Below are positions 34,101 to 44,113 of a stretch of DNA of 64,000 nucleotides, piece after piece. Numbering within the stretch: position 1 is the first letter of the stretch; every line of letters begins with the position of its first letter. The stretch lies in NCBI GenBank assembly GCA_032358255.1, contig JAULBX010001226.1, positions 64,943 to 128,942 of the forward strand, written 5' to 3'. The DNA is from Heterotrichella gracilis. Lineage: Eukaryota > Sar > Xanthophyceae > Tribonematales > Xanthonemataceae. Under the pieces are notes generated by a model. It was not told where the DNA came from, ran no database searches, and saw nothing but the letters and a program-made list of their open reading frames with translations. The position numbers and the translations under genes are program-made.

Positions 34101-35485
34101 TGCTTTGGGTGTGTGGGTGTCGTGCCGAGACGCATGTGTGCGTGCTGTGGTCTCGTGTAAAGGCGATGATTAATTAGGGTATTAATAAGAATGTTAACAA
34201 GGAAAGGAATGCACCCAGGCATGGCAGCGATGACATGGGGGGTATTTATGATAACTTGCGTATTGTCTCGTGGTCTAGGGTGTATGGTTGCATGAAGCTT
34301 TGCGGTGCACTACTGCTGGTTTAGGGTCAGCGGCAGGGTTTTCCACGCACCTCCCCAAACAGCGTCGCTGGCTGCTGCAGCAGCCTCAGCCGCCGGATGA
34401 CCTCCTCTCGCGATAGGCTGTCACGGGGGGATTCAGGTACCTGCAGGTAGGGACAGCATTTCATTCAAGAACCACTTCTCTAGGGGAGGGAACAGAATGT
34501 GCACACAACCCCTAAACCAGCGTGGTGACCTGCGAGTGGATATACGTAAACACACCGTGATCAGCAATTTCTATACCCTTTGTGCTTACTCATAATTTGC
34601 GGTGTAGGTAACATGTGCGCCTAGGTGGCATGCATCCGCCAACAGTGGCCACATGCCCGTGCAGTCCTGTCTCTCATTTCGCTGGCAAGCGCCAGACCAC
34701 CATACAAACCCTAAGGGTGAGTTACCTGCTGCTCGTCCTCCCCCTTTCGCCTCCTTGCTGAGGCATCCTGGTCGGTCACGACCTTCCGCCGCAGCTCCTG
34801 TGGAGGGTGCGCACACGGCGTCAGGGTGCACATAGGTTTTAGTGTAGGGTTTGTGCTGTGGTTCAGGTGTTGGGTTTTTCGCCTGGCCTTAGGCATCGTA
34901 CGTATGGTTTGTGCTTGGTAGGGCGCATATGGAGGGCAACTTGCTCATCTGGCTGTCCTGTTGATATTCATAGTTGCAAAACTACGCAACTTGCACCGAT
35001 GCTTGTGCTCCTGCTCTGACAAATACTCCACCCTCGAGCCCACCTCGCCCGACCTTTGAAGTATGTGTAAGGTCTGAGAGCGGGTCCGAGATCAGAGATC
35101 AATTGAGGTGTCCCCTACAAGACCCCTACTGTCTCGCCAACAAGCATACCTTTAACAGTGCTTCCTATATGCATGCATATGCGCCTTTAAACAGTTCTGC
35201 CTCCTCCTCCCCTCTCAAATGCTCAAGCATTTCAAAACGCGGTTTCTCAGATGACCACTGTCCTGTCACACGCATGCCTACGAACCAACTTGTTTCCTCT
35301 GTGCATGCCCACTGTTTCCTATACGCGTGCATATGCACCTTTTGCTTATTCTCCTCCTCCTCCTCCTCACGCAGCTTCTTGAGTCTCGAGTCGACGATCT
35401 CGGAGCGCTTGACGTACTTCTTGCCGCCAAACTCCTCCGCTGCTGTCTTGCGTTTCTTCTCAAGCAACGCCTTCAAGCCATCCAT
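31182..35485 (-). CDS. PRP18: Pre-mRNA-splicing factor PRP18
   Basis: Nine exons with consistent phase give 456 residues: 35485-35339, 34797-34726, 34440-34351, 34078-33875, 33438-33273, 32782-32606, 32360-32224, 31961-31839, 31436-31182 (TAG). I chose ATG 35485 because the product then begins MDGLKALLEKKRK like other PRP18 proteins; an in-frame ATG at 35512 is possible. Landmarks: N-terminal basic segment with KKYVKRSE; the PRP4/PRP18-type SREEVIRRLRLLQQPATLFG (about 84-103). The conserved helical domain includes RTWCEDWRHDL. Next come ASDVYMKMSIG and the conserved loop GTAPWPIGVTSIGIHDRS (about 286-303), then ATRKYLQ and LMTTCQRLYPTDPS. Known role: U5 snRNP-linked factor in the second step of splicing, in the nucleus. 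An 84-residue charged last exon extends the C-terminus beyond animal PRP18 (human about 342 residues). Introns carry several exon-edge copies. Confidence 0.95.
32420..32475 (-). repeat. Copy of the 5' part of PRP18 exon 32360-32224
   Basis: The coding sense GGCACCTTCTCCTGGCCCAT, then GGAAGTTGCTTCCATTGGCAT, copies GGCACCGCCCCCTGGCCCAT and the bases after it. It encodes GTFSWPMEVASIGI where the functional exon has GTAPWPIGVTSIGI. No known acceptor use. Confidence 0.75.
32940..33190 (-). repeat. Two copies of the 3' edge of PRP18 exon 33438-33273
   Basis: 33090-33190 is a near-exact copy of about 100 bases, coding ERILMYLRTWCEDWRHDLDA and onward, ending GGGGCCAG/GTATG. 32943-33000 is a more diverged copy ending GGGGCCAG/GTGAT. 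Both retain donors. The first could extend or replace the exon end. Confidence 0.85.
33470..33545 (-). repeat. Copy of the 5' part of PRP18 exon 33438-33273
   Basis: About 60 bases repeat 33380-33441. The copy encodes DLMATFQRAADAVKLGQ after an AGGACCTG start; its acceptor region reads GGATGCAG. Confidence 0.85.
33660..33770 (-). repeat. Two copies of the 3' edge of PRP18 exon 34078-33875
   Basis: CCACCTGGTGTGCTAGGTCC followed by TCGGCAGCCTC at 33736-33766 matches CACTTGGTGCGCTTGGTCCT followed by CAGCAGCCTC at 33873-33903. A shorter CACACCTGGTGCTTG lies at 33675-33692. Heptamer-like TTAGGG repeats lie between. Confidence 0.7.
35160..35195 (-). repeat. Copy of the donor region of PRP18 exon 1
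   Basis: TTCCTATATGCATGCATATGCGCCTTTAA resembles TTCCTATACGCGTGCATATGCACCTTTTG at 35315-35344, which spans the exon 1 donor on the minus strand. Confidence 0.5.
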
Positions 35486-36815
35486 CCCGGGCTTGCAACG
35501 GGTCGTGCCCACTATCGTACACTGAATAGAGTGAATAGATCCTAGTTGTGGCGGGCGGTTTCAGGGGCGGTGTGTGGTTTGGTGGGTGTTGTTAACCACA
35601 CACCTGACGAGTACACGGCATACAAGGTGCCAGCAAAGCAGATGCAACCAATTGCAGCGACCACAGCCGTTTGCCTGCCCAAGTGCTTTCCTCCCGGTTG
35701 GAATATGAGCGGCATTACGAACAGAAGTGCGTAGGTAACACGTCAAAGCAGACGGCTGGCTGTTGCGCAGCAAAGAATGGGTGGCGAGGCTAGGAACTGC
35801 AGTCTTGTATTGGGACCACCACCCCTCGCCCACATGTTAAGTTTCCAAGACATGGGTTATATCCTCACATACACCTCGCCCTACTGCACTGATAGATTGT
35901 CGTCGCAGGCTTAGTACAGGAGCAAAACCAACCACCGCATAGAAGAACATCTGGCGTGGAGTCTGCCACACAGGTACGTGGAAAGAGGGAAAGACGGCAT
36001 GGCTGTGGCCGAATATTCGACCGTGCGCACTCCTATCTCTTGGACAGTAAGGCTGCACGTAGCCTCGTTGATTGCAGCGCCTAATCCAACCGCTTCTCGA
36101 GTCAGCTTTCACTTGCTGGAGCTGCCAGTTTGCTCGTGGTGCTTTGGTGCTTATGCATGCGTCATATGCATGCATAGTGGGACCAGAAATCTGCAGATGG
36201 GCAGCCTCCAGACTTGACCACCAGCTTTGACCACCGTTGTCAACTGGAAACGGCTTAAAATGTTGCAAAGCAGTCTCCACTTGATACTCCCCCCGTAGTT
36301 CAACTGCTGATGCTGAACAAGTATCAAAGGTTGTTCAAAGGTGGCGAAGCCAAGTCACAGTGATGCACTGAACTCACGGGAGAAGTGGTGCTGGCTAACT
36401 CTTAAGCTAACGCAACGTGGTTATCATCCAGGTTGTATCTGCAAGTCATGAACCATTTAGTTGCACTGGTCTGTGCAGGGCTGACCACAGAGAGATCGCG
36501 CCACGCCTCAGCCGCAGCCTACAAGTAGCCCACAGCAGCAGCAGCATCCACCTAACACAGCACACAGCAGCTGCAGTTACGTTACACAGCAAAACAGCAT
36601 CCACCACCCAGAGCGCATACAGCAACAAGGCATCCAGGACACAGCACGAAGCGCCTTGCGGGGTCCCCACAGCCATCAAAACCCTACACACCTCTCCACC
36701 GACCCACCCACATGCCAGCCAAACCACCCAACTCCCCAGCAACATAAGCCCCACACTACGCTCAGGATCCTGCACCAGCCGTCAAACCACTGCCCTGCGC
36801 AGGCCTGCAGCCTCG
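35486..36815. other. Head-to-head promoter region, PRP18 and RCC1-type gene
   Basis: This is 1.3 kb between divergent start codons. It is expected to hold both promoters and 5' UTRs. A CAGCAGC/ACACAGCA-rich stretch (about 36530-36640) lies upstream of the RCC1-type gene. No promoter element is clear enough to call. Confidence 0.45.
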
Positions 36816-39800
36816 ATGACACGCGCACAGACACACTCGGAGTCGGTGCGGTCTGTGGCATCAAGCGTGGGGGCGCTGTGCGATGGCCTGCCTCGCTACG
36901 CCACCGAACCGCCCGTGGAGGCGGTGGTGTTTGCATGGGGGGTTGGGGACGACGGCCAGCTGGTGAGTGGTTGGGATGGTGATTTTGGGCAGGGTTTATG
37001 TTGGACTTTAGGGGTCACTGGCAGGTTTTTGCCTGGGGCGTGGGGCAAGGCTAGTTGGTTGTGGGTCTGGGCAGGGTGTAGGTGTTTGCTTGGTGTGTTT
37101 GCAGGGCCGTGCCCTTAAGGTTGGATACCTACGTGACGCCACCACCAGTTCCCATGTACACCCTCTTGCAGGGTTTGGATGTGGATGCCTACGTGACGCT
37201 ACCGGGCATTCGCATTATATCCCCCAACCCTAAACTGCAAACGATAAACCCTAAACCCTCCTGCAGGGTTTGGATATTGATGACTACGTGACCGCACCCA
37301 AGGTGGTGGAGGCCCTACTGGGCATCCGCATGCGTGGGAAGGAGTTTAGGAGCGAGCCCCTGGTAGGGTTTTGCAACGCTGGACCCTAAACCCTAACTAC
37401 CAAATGCGCTAGAGGGTCATGCAAGGGAAGGTTTTCAGGAGCGAAACCCTGGTAGGGTTTTCAAACGCCAAACGGTCATCCCAAGCCCCCATTGAGGGTT
37501 CCTGGGTGGTGACGCCGGTGTCCTGGTCCATGTACTTGAATACAATGAATTTGTTCTACTGATAGTTCATTCATCATCATCACCACAATTAGGGTTCTTG
37601 CATGGTGCAGCAGGACGCATATACACAAGGGCAATAAGACAATACCATGTCCTATCTTTTCCTTATTACCTTTGGTTTACCTTGCAGTGTTGACGACGCC
37701 TGTGCTGCGATGCATCCCCTTTTGTATCCCTTTCCCTTGCCACTCCCTGATAACACACCCTACTGTGTGGCCGCCCATCATCATGAACCCCAAATAATAA
37801 ACCCTAAAATACCTGCTACCTAACACTATCATCCCGTCCCTGCTCCACCTCTTGCAGGTGGCAGGCAGCCGCAACACCCTGGCGATAGATGCAGATGGAC
37901 AGGTGGGATGCCCTAAACCCTTAACCTCAAACCTTGAAACCCAAAGCCCATTTATGTCTGAGCACAACTGATCCAGCTCTTATTCCAGCCTGCTCGCTGT
38001 GAATTCCACCCTTCAGTCTTTGGTCTGCTGGGTGGGGTCTTGATGTTACTGATCTTGATATTACTGATCACGGCTGATTGCAGGATCGCATGCATGACTG
38101 ATGTAGCTCCCATCCCCCATTTCAGCCTGATCACTTGGAATTTCTTCCGTGCAGTTGTGGTCCTGGGGATGGAATGCGCGCGGGACTTTGGGACACGGTC
38201 ACAGGTGGGGATATTGTTGTTGAAAATTTGAAAAGTAATTGTTGCTTTGCAGATGGGGTTACCCTGTATTTCATTCACAGTGAAGGAGGATTCTACCCCT
38301 CATGCTTCGACGGATCTGGGTCCCTTTCACTTGGATGAAACAAGTTCACCCATCCAGGAAATCCAAAACCCCAAAGCTGACCCTGAAAACCCTCGTCATG
38401 CAGGTCCACCGAGCGCAAACCCCGCAGGGTGGCCTCCCTTAAGGGGGTGAGGATAGTGCAGTGCGCGCTGGGGGGGTGGCACTCGCTGGCAGTCAGCGAC
38501 AGGGGGCAGGCATACGCCTGGGGGGGAAATGAGTATGGGCAGTGCGGGGTCAAATTTGACCAGCGCGACATCACATTGCCCACCCCCATCCTGCCGGGGC
38601 TAAAAGTGCTGCAGGTGGCCACAGGGGGGATGCACTCGCTGGCGCTCATTGAAACTGGGGAGGTAAGGCCTTGCAGCACAAGTGCTCAGTCTGGGGGTGC
38701 AAAATAACATAGGAAAACGCGAAGTTGGGACTGGAAAGGCAAAGGAAATGAAAAGGAAATTCGTGACAGGATATATTGGTTTCGAGGGGTAGAAACCATT
38801 GGGCAAGCCATGGGGCAATTCCAGCACGACCATTGAGCTGCGCCTAGCAGTGCTTGCCACTGATAGTAGTATTCACCTTGCAAAAAAGTACTGCAGTACT
38901 TTGAATGGCCAGATTCTCCTCCCTTCAGGTGTGTCAATGGGGCCAGCATGACTATTGAGCAGCGGCCCCGCAATCATGGTATCAATACCATGATATGTAG
39001 TGCTGATAAATATAAGAAGACGGATTTAAGTGAAATGCTTATGTTGTTTCCCGCCCTCCTCACAGGTATGGCAGTGGGGGGAGCCCTGGGGCGACTTCAG
39101 CATGACCATTGAGCAGCGGCCCCGCAAGGTGCAGGGGGCTAACGACATCGCAAAGATAACCTGCGGGGCGTTCCACAATCTGGCACTCAACTGGTGCGTG
39201 GCAAGGCAAAACCCTGCTTTAAACCTCAGCCCTAGGCTGGTGCTTGTCAGGTGGAATCGTGTGCACACCCTACTTTAAGGTTACATCGCCAAGATAACCT
39301 GCGGGGCGTCCCACAACCTGGCACTGGTGAGTGGCAGGACAACAGTGCTGCCCTAATTGCTAAACCATACACTGGCGTATGGTAGCCCAAACCCTGTGCA
39401 CACTCTACTTCATGTTGCCATCGCCAAGATAAGCTGCTTTGCAAACATGAACCATGCACCTCAATTGGAGAAAAACCCTAGCCCTAACATCTGAATCCTT
39501 ACGGCGTTGAACTGAACTGGTGCTTGGCGGGGCATAGTTGTGTACACCTGGACAAGGGAACTAACAATCTGTTTAGGGTTTAGGGTTTAGGGTTAGTTGT
39601 GTACACCTGGACAAGGGAGCTAACAATCAAGGTTGTTGGTAGTTTAGGGCGGTGTTTGCACGCTAAGAAGCAAGAATCCAATTTTAATGGAAACTACGTC
39701 CCCCTGTTTCACAATCAAATATAACATGTATTTTATCTGTCAGGGAGGGCCAGGTGTTTGCCTCGGGCATCTACGACTTTGGCCAGCTAAGTAGCGGCAC

Positions 39801-42800
39801 CACAAGAATGAGAGTTGTATAAAAAAAATCCATTTTCTTTGCCTGCTAATTAGCATTTTATTCCCATTTCCAGGGAGGGCCAGGTGTTTGCCGGGGGCAT
39901 CATCAACTTAATCCAGCTGGGCAGCGGCACCACAACAATAAAGAAATATGACGAAAAATGGCCTGCTAATCAACTATTAATTCCCATTCCCAGGGAGGGC
40001 CAGGTGTTTGCCTGGGGCATCAACGACTTTGGCCAGCTGGGCAGCGGCACCACCTGCTACTCCACACAACCGAACCCCGTGGTAGGGTTTGAGGATGTGG
40101 CCATCGCTGACGTGTCGGCAGGGGGGTGGCACTCGATCGCCCTCACAGTGAATGGAGGTGCGGGCTGGTTTAGGGTACTGCATGGGGTTGGATATGGCAT
40201 TTCTGTGGGATATGCATTGGAATGGCTTGGGGCTCACCCTGTGGTAGGGTTTGTGGATGTGGGCATCGCTGGTGTGTTGATTAGAAAACTCCACCACATT
40301 GGTGTGTTCCCAAGACAGCCCTAAATACCTCTGTTTGTGACTCACGTCAAAATTTTCATCTGTAATCCTCCCGAATTTTCTCTCACCAGAGGTGTATGTG
40401 TGTGTATGGGGGTGAGTATGGGCGCCTGGGTTTGGGCGACAAGGGGGGCGCCAGCAGGCTCAAACCCTACCAAAGACCTTTCAACTCTAATCCAAACCTA
40501 CCTAGAATGGTACCAAAAAGGCTGCCGTACCCAACCAACCTAACCAAAAGCCCCCATATCTGCAGAGGTGTATGTGTGGGGGCGGGGCGAGTATGGGCGC
40601 CTCGGTCTGGGCGACAAGGGGGGCACAAGCAGGCTCAAACCCCAAATAACGTTGCCAAACCCTGCAAAACCCTATCAACCCATTTCAAAACCCGCTTTTC
40701 GCAGAGGTGTATGTGGTGGGGCGGGGGGAGGACGGACGCCTGGGCCTGGGCGACAAGGGGGGCGCCAGTAGGCTCAAACCCTTCCAAGCATGACCCTAAA
40801 ATGGACAAAATGCTACCTTGACACTCTACCAAAAGGGCTGTTGTACCCAACTACTCACTTTAAACCCCCACACTTCTGCAGAGGTGTATGTGTGGGGGAG
40901 GGGCGAATATGGGCGCCTGGGCCTAGGCGACAAGGGAGGCACGAGCAGGCTCAAACCAACACATGTGCATCTCCCCGAGGAGGGGTGTGTGGTGGCAGCA
41001 TCGGCAGGGGGGACGCACTCCATGGTGGTGACTGAGGAGGGGAGGCTGTACGTGTGGGGCAGGGGGTCCTTTGGGCGGCTGGGGAATGGCGCCATCCAGG
41101 AGTGCTACTCGCCGGTGGAAATCACGCTGCCAGGTGAGTCGATGTTGTTTGAAAGGGGGGAAAGTAGTAAATTAGTAATGCCATGGGTGTAGAGGTGGAA
41201 GCAACTGTGACGGGGTGTGGTTGTTTATTGGGGTTTCTTAGGGTTTGGGCGGCTGGGCAATGGCGGCATCCAGGAGTGCTACTCTCCCGTGGAAATCACG
41301 CTGCCAGGTAAGGGGATGCTGTGGTTTTCGAGCGTAAAGTAGGGTTTAGGGTTTAGGGTTTTCAAGCGTAAAGTAGGGTTTAGGGTTTTCAAACGTAAAG
41401 TAGAGTTTAGGGTTTTCAAGCGTAAAGTAGGGTTTAGGGTTTTTAAGCGGAAAGTAGGGTTTAGCGTTTAGGGTTTTCAAGCGGAAAGTAGGAATGGAGT
41501 GGCTGACTTGCCATGGAGGTGGAGTGGTTTGGAAGGGCCTGTGACGGGGTGTAGCTGTTTGGTAGGTTTTGGCAGGGTTCGGGAGGCTGCGGAATGGTCT
41601 TATTGTAATCCGACTGGGAACATCACTTGTCTACTGGCTTCAGTGTATTTTTGACCCCTCTTCCCCTCTTTTTCCAGGTGGGCTGGAGCGGTGGCGGGTG
41701 GTGAGCATATCCTGCGGGGGGCGCCACTCCATGGTCCTGGCGGTACCCTTCAATGCAGAGGCCTCGCAGGTATGCTTAGGGTACTAACCTAAACCCTAAA
41801 CCCCAATCCCTTATCCCTAAGCCACTCCATGGCGCTGGCGGTGCCCTTTAACGCAGGAGCCTCGCAGGTGCAGACCAAATCCTAGACATCAAAACCTGAA
41901 AACTTAACTTGTGCGGTGGGTGCTAGTCAATGGTGCTGACAGTGCCTTTCAACGCAGAGGCCTCACAGGTGCGCGTAGGGTATTCGTTTAACCCTAACCT
42001 CCAAGCCACTCAATGGTCCTGGCAGTGCCTGTCAGGGCAGACGCGCTCAGGTGTGGTTAAGGTCTTAAGTATAAAGTATTGAACCGTAATCCTGCGGATG
42101 GTGGTGTTGTCGGCGCCATTCAAACCCGCGGCGATGCAGGTGCATCCCAAACCCTCTACTTGAATCCCTGAACCCTGCACATAACCCTACACCGTTGAAT
42201 GAAAGGGGAAAGTGAGTACGGTAATGAGAAAATATGCCATTTCTGGGCAGACTGGTTGTAAATGAATGAAGCAAGTCCGAATGTGTGCCAGTTGGAACCA
42301 CACCAGGTAATAAGCAGATGACGGCTGGCAATGCTTTTTTTTGTTTATGGTCAGTCTGAATCCTTGTCCCTGTAATGCGTAGGCGCCCACTCCCCGCCGC
42401 CTGTCGGGTCGCCAGCTGGCGGTGACCACAGGCAGCGATGCAGACATCGAGTTCTCAGAAGCTGAGTTGGACCAGGAGGGGGACTATGATATTGGGGAAG
42501 AAGAGGAAATGGAGATGCCAGCAGGTAGGAAAATATTTTATGCAAATGAAGGGCAAAGACTGGAATCATGCAAAGTATTTTAGTGGCAAATATTGGTAGT
42601 TATGGTGGCTGAGGTGGAATGGGAGGGGGGTTATAGTATTTAGGAGGAGGACGTGCCAGCAGGGAAAGCGGGGGTGGTCAAGTTGCTGAACTATCAAAAA
42701 TGGGCAAAATGTGATGAGGCCTTATGTTTGCAAAATTCAATGCAGAGCAGGCAAAAGCCAAGCCTACATGGCTGTGCATTGCGTCATACCAACCATCCAT

Positions 42801-44113
42801 GGACAAGCAGGAGACCCATGCCTGGATCGACCATATACTGTGTCACATTTGCCGCATGTATCACTTATCTCACATACCCCTTGCAGGGGAGGCTGGAGCT
42901 ACCCCAAGGGGTGGCGCAGGGGCTAGGGTTTCTGGGGAGGGCTACCAGGCAGGCACTGTGGCCTCCCCGCATCACGACAGCGCTCTACTCCCCCCTGTGC
43001 TGGAAGGTGCGCTACTACTCCATCAACAAGACTATACCATTTGCAATCCCCTTCTCCTGTCATGGTGTTTTACTCCCTGGGCTGGAAGGAGCTATGTCAT
43101 TGTGGATTCATACGGGGATGGGATGTCATGACAGTGTCCCATAGTTGCTATGCTGTACAACTATTGCCGGTGCCGCTGTGTACACAAAGTACGTGGTCGC
43201 CACCTGTTTTTGCATTCCTGGGCCAATCCATATCCCCATCGAACAGCAGCCATGGTCTTGGGGACAATGGGGGGGAGAGGAGGCAGGGGGCAGGATTTAT
43301 GAATTTGGGCTAAATGCAGGGCTTCTGGTTTTGGTACTGGGTCACGGCATGTCAAAAAACCCTGTGAAACCCCTCAGCATCTCCCCTGTCCAGGTGCGGC
43401 CTCTGATGAGGTGTCCCTGGGTCAGCCCGAATCCCCACCCGGCAGCAGCCACGGTCTCGGGGATGGGGTAGCAGGGCCTGGGCAGGGAGAAAATGAGGAG
43501 GAGGGGGAGTATGGCACCAATGGCGTGGAGGAGGGAGGGGGGGAAAGCCCCGATGGGGACTCGGATGGCGCTGCCAGGCTGACAGAGGAGTTTTACCGGC
43601 CACCCCAGGTGGGAAACCCTGATGCAAACCCTAATACCCCACGACCCTGCTACCGTGGAAGAAAATCCTCCCCAATCCCTGCATTGTGAAGAAGCATGGT
43701 GAGGGGCGGTGGCATGGCGCTGGAGGAGTATTGCCTTTGGCGGGGAGCCCTGAAAACCCTGAAACCCTTCAGTGCTGGTAGGAGAACCTGCAGTAAATAG
43801 TGTATCTTGTCCCAAGCCAAACAGGATTTTCTTGACTTTTTACCCCCACCCTTGACCCCAGGTCAACGAATAATAGGACGTCACATCTGGTATTTTGTCA
43901 GCCTCCAATCTTGACAGCTATCTAAAAAATAGAGGTCATGTCCTAAATTCAGGTTTTTCTGATACGATATCCCCCACCCTTGGCCCTCAGGTTGACGACG
44001 ACTATGGTGCCACATCTGGCGCTGAGTCAGCCACCGACCTTGCCGAACAGCAGATGCGGCACTCCCAACAAACCGGGGAGATGGCGGCGCGCATGATGCA
44101 CACGATACTGTGA
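36816..44113 (+). CDS. RCC1-repeat protein with acidic C-terminal tail
   Basis: Twelve phase-consistent exons give 570 residues: 36816-36962, 37267-37362, 37858-37902, 38155-38204, 38404-38662, 39066-39193, 39994-40157, 40882-41133, 41678-41769, 42383-42524, 43394-43608, 43991-44113 (TGA). The frame is open upstream of the chosen ATG, so the N-terminus could be longer. RCC1-type blades follow each other: VFAWGVGDDGQL, LWSWGWNARGTLGHGH, GGWHSLAVSDRGQAYAWGG, VFAWGINDFGQLGSGT, GGWHSIALTV, VYVWGRGEYGRLGLGD, LYVWGRGSFGRLGNG and GGRHSMVL. Together they fill about residues 35-410, as expected for one seven-bladed propeller. Residues about 412-570 are acidic and low-complexity (EEEEMEM, ENEEEGEYG). 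RCC1 propellers act as guanine-exchange or protein-binding modules; which applies here is unknown. Its introns carry the densest exon-edge duplications in the window. Confidence 0.9.
37105..37460 (+). repeat. Three copies of edges of exon 37267-37362
   Basis: 37105-37140 and 37170-37215 copy the 5' edge (TTGCAGGG..TTGGATNTNGATGCCTACGTGACG). 37410-37460 copies the 3' edge (GGGAAGGTTTTCAGGAGCGA, then AACCCTGGTAGGG). The parent exon is flanked on both sides. Confidence 0.8.
39289..39450 (+). repeat. Two copies of the 3' edge of exon 39066-39193
   Basis: 39289-39335 repeats CATCGCCAAGATAACCTGCG, then GGGCGTCCCACAACCTGGCACTG, with donor GTGAGT. 39417-39450 is a decayed copy. Both follow the functional exon in its intron. 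Confidence 0.8.
39740..39965 (+). repeat. Two upstream copies of exon 39994-40157, 5' part
   Basis: 39743-39800 and 39872-39925 repeat GGGAGGGCCAGGTGTTTGCC and the following codons of the functional exon. Each is preceded by a CAG acceptor (GTCAG, TTCCAG). The first reads VFASGIYDFGQLSSGT and the second VFAGGIINLIQLGSGT, versus the functional VFAWGINDFGQLGSGT. The WG of the RCC1 motif is lost in both. Confidence 0.9.
40385..40790 (+). repeat. Three upstream copies of the start of exon 40882-41133
   Basis: Copies at 40388-40470, 40566-40640 and 40705-40785 all begin with a pyrimidine-rich acceptor and CAG/AGGTGTATGTG. They continue through GGGCGACAAGGGGGGC and AGCAGGCTCAAACC. Copy 1 has an in-frame TGA. 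Copies 2 and 3 stay open across the duplicated block (VYVWGRGEYGRLGLGDKGG in copy 2). The period is about 140-180 bp. Confidence 0.92.
41240..41312 (+). repeat. Copy of the 3' edge of exon 40882-41133
   Basis: GGGTTTGGGCGGCTGGGCAA and the next 50 bases repeat 41070-41136, including CTGCCAG/GTAAG. A TTAG acceptor directly precedes it, so it could be a cassette exon of about 65 bp. Confidence 0.85.
41338..41495 (+). repeat. Telomere-like minisatellite inside an intron
   Basis: About six units of (C/G)AAAGTAGGGTTTAGGGTTTT plus a short AAGCG(T/G) linker run with a period of about 27-34 bp. Each holds one or two TTTAGGG heptamers. It is an interstitial telomere-type array in the RCC1-type gene. 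Confidence 0.85.
41819..42140 (+). repeat. Four downstream copies of the 3' edge of exon 41678-41769
   Basis: Copies at 41819-41870, 41924-41970, 42003-42056 and 42090-42140 repeat CACTCCATGGTCCTGGCGGT with about 25 further bases and a CAG/GT donor each. They are separated by CTAAACCC- and AACCTAAACCC-like tracts. Divergence increases with distance from the parent exon. Confidence 0.9.
43228..43275 (+). repeat. Copy of part of exon 43394-43608
   Basis: CCAATCCATATCCCCATCGA, then ACAGCAGCCATGGTCTTGGGGA, resembles CAGCCCGAATCCCCACCCGG and CAGCAGCCACGGTCTCGGGGA in the exon. Confidence 0.6.
43845..43925 (+). repeat. Copy of acceptor and start of the last RCC1-gene exon
   Basis: CCCTTGACCCCAGGTCAACG, with CACATCTGG and GTCAGCC at matching spacing, mirrors CCCTTGGCCCTCAGGTTGAC at 43976 and the bases after it. 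The copy hits stop codons after a few residues. Confidence 0.75.

Noticed and set aside
40385-40790. Exon copies as recent retro-insertions of mRNA
   Set aside because: The copies include intron-side splice-site sequence and pyrimidine tracts and stay beside their parent, so they derive from genomic DNA.
10370-41490. Heptamer tracts as evidence of a chromosome end
   Set aside because: The tracts are short, scattered, in both orientations and inside genes with exons on both sides. They are interstitial, not a terminal telomere.
2170-44113. Exon-edge arrays interpreted as CRISPR or satellite DNA
   Set aside because: Units are gene-specific, irregularly spaced, contain coding sequence and splice sites, and occur in a eukaryotic intron context.
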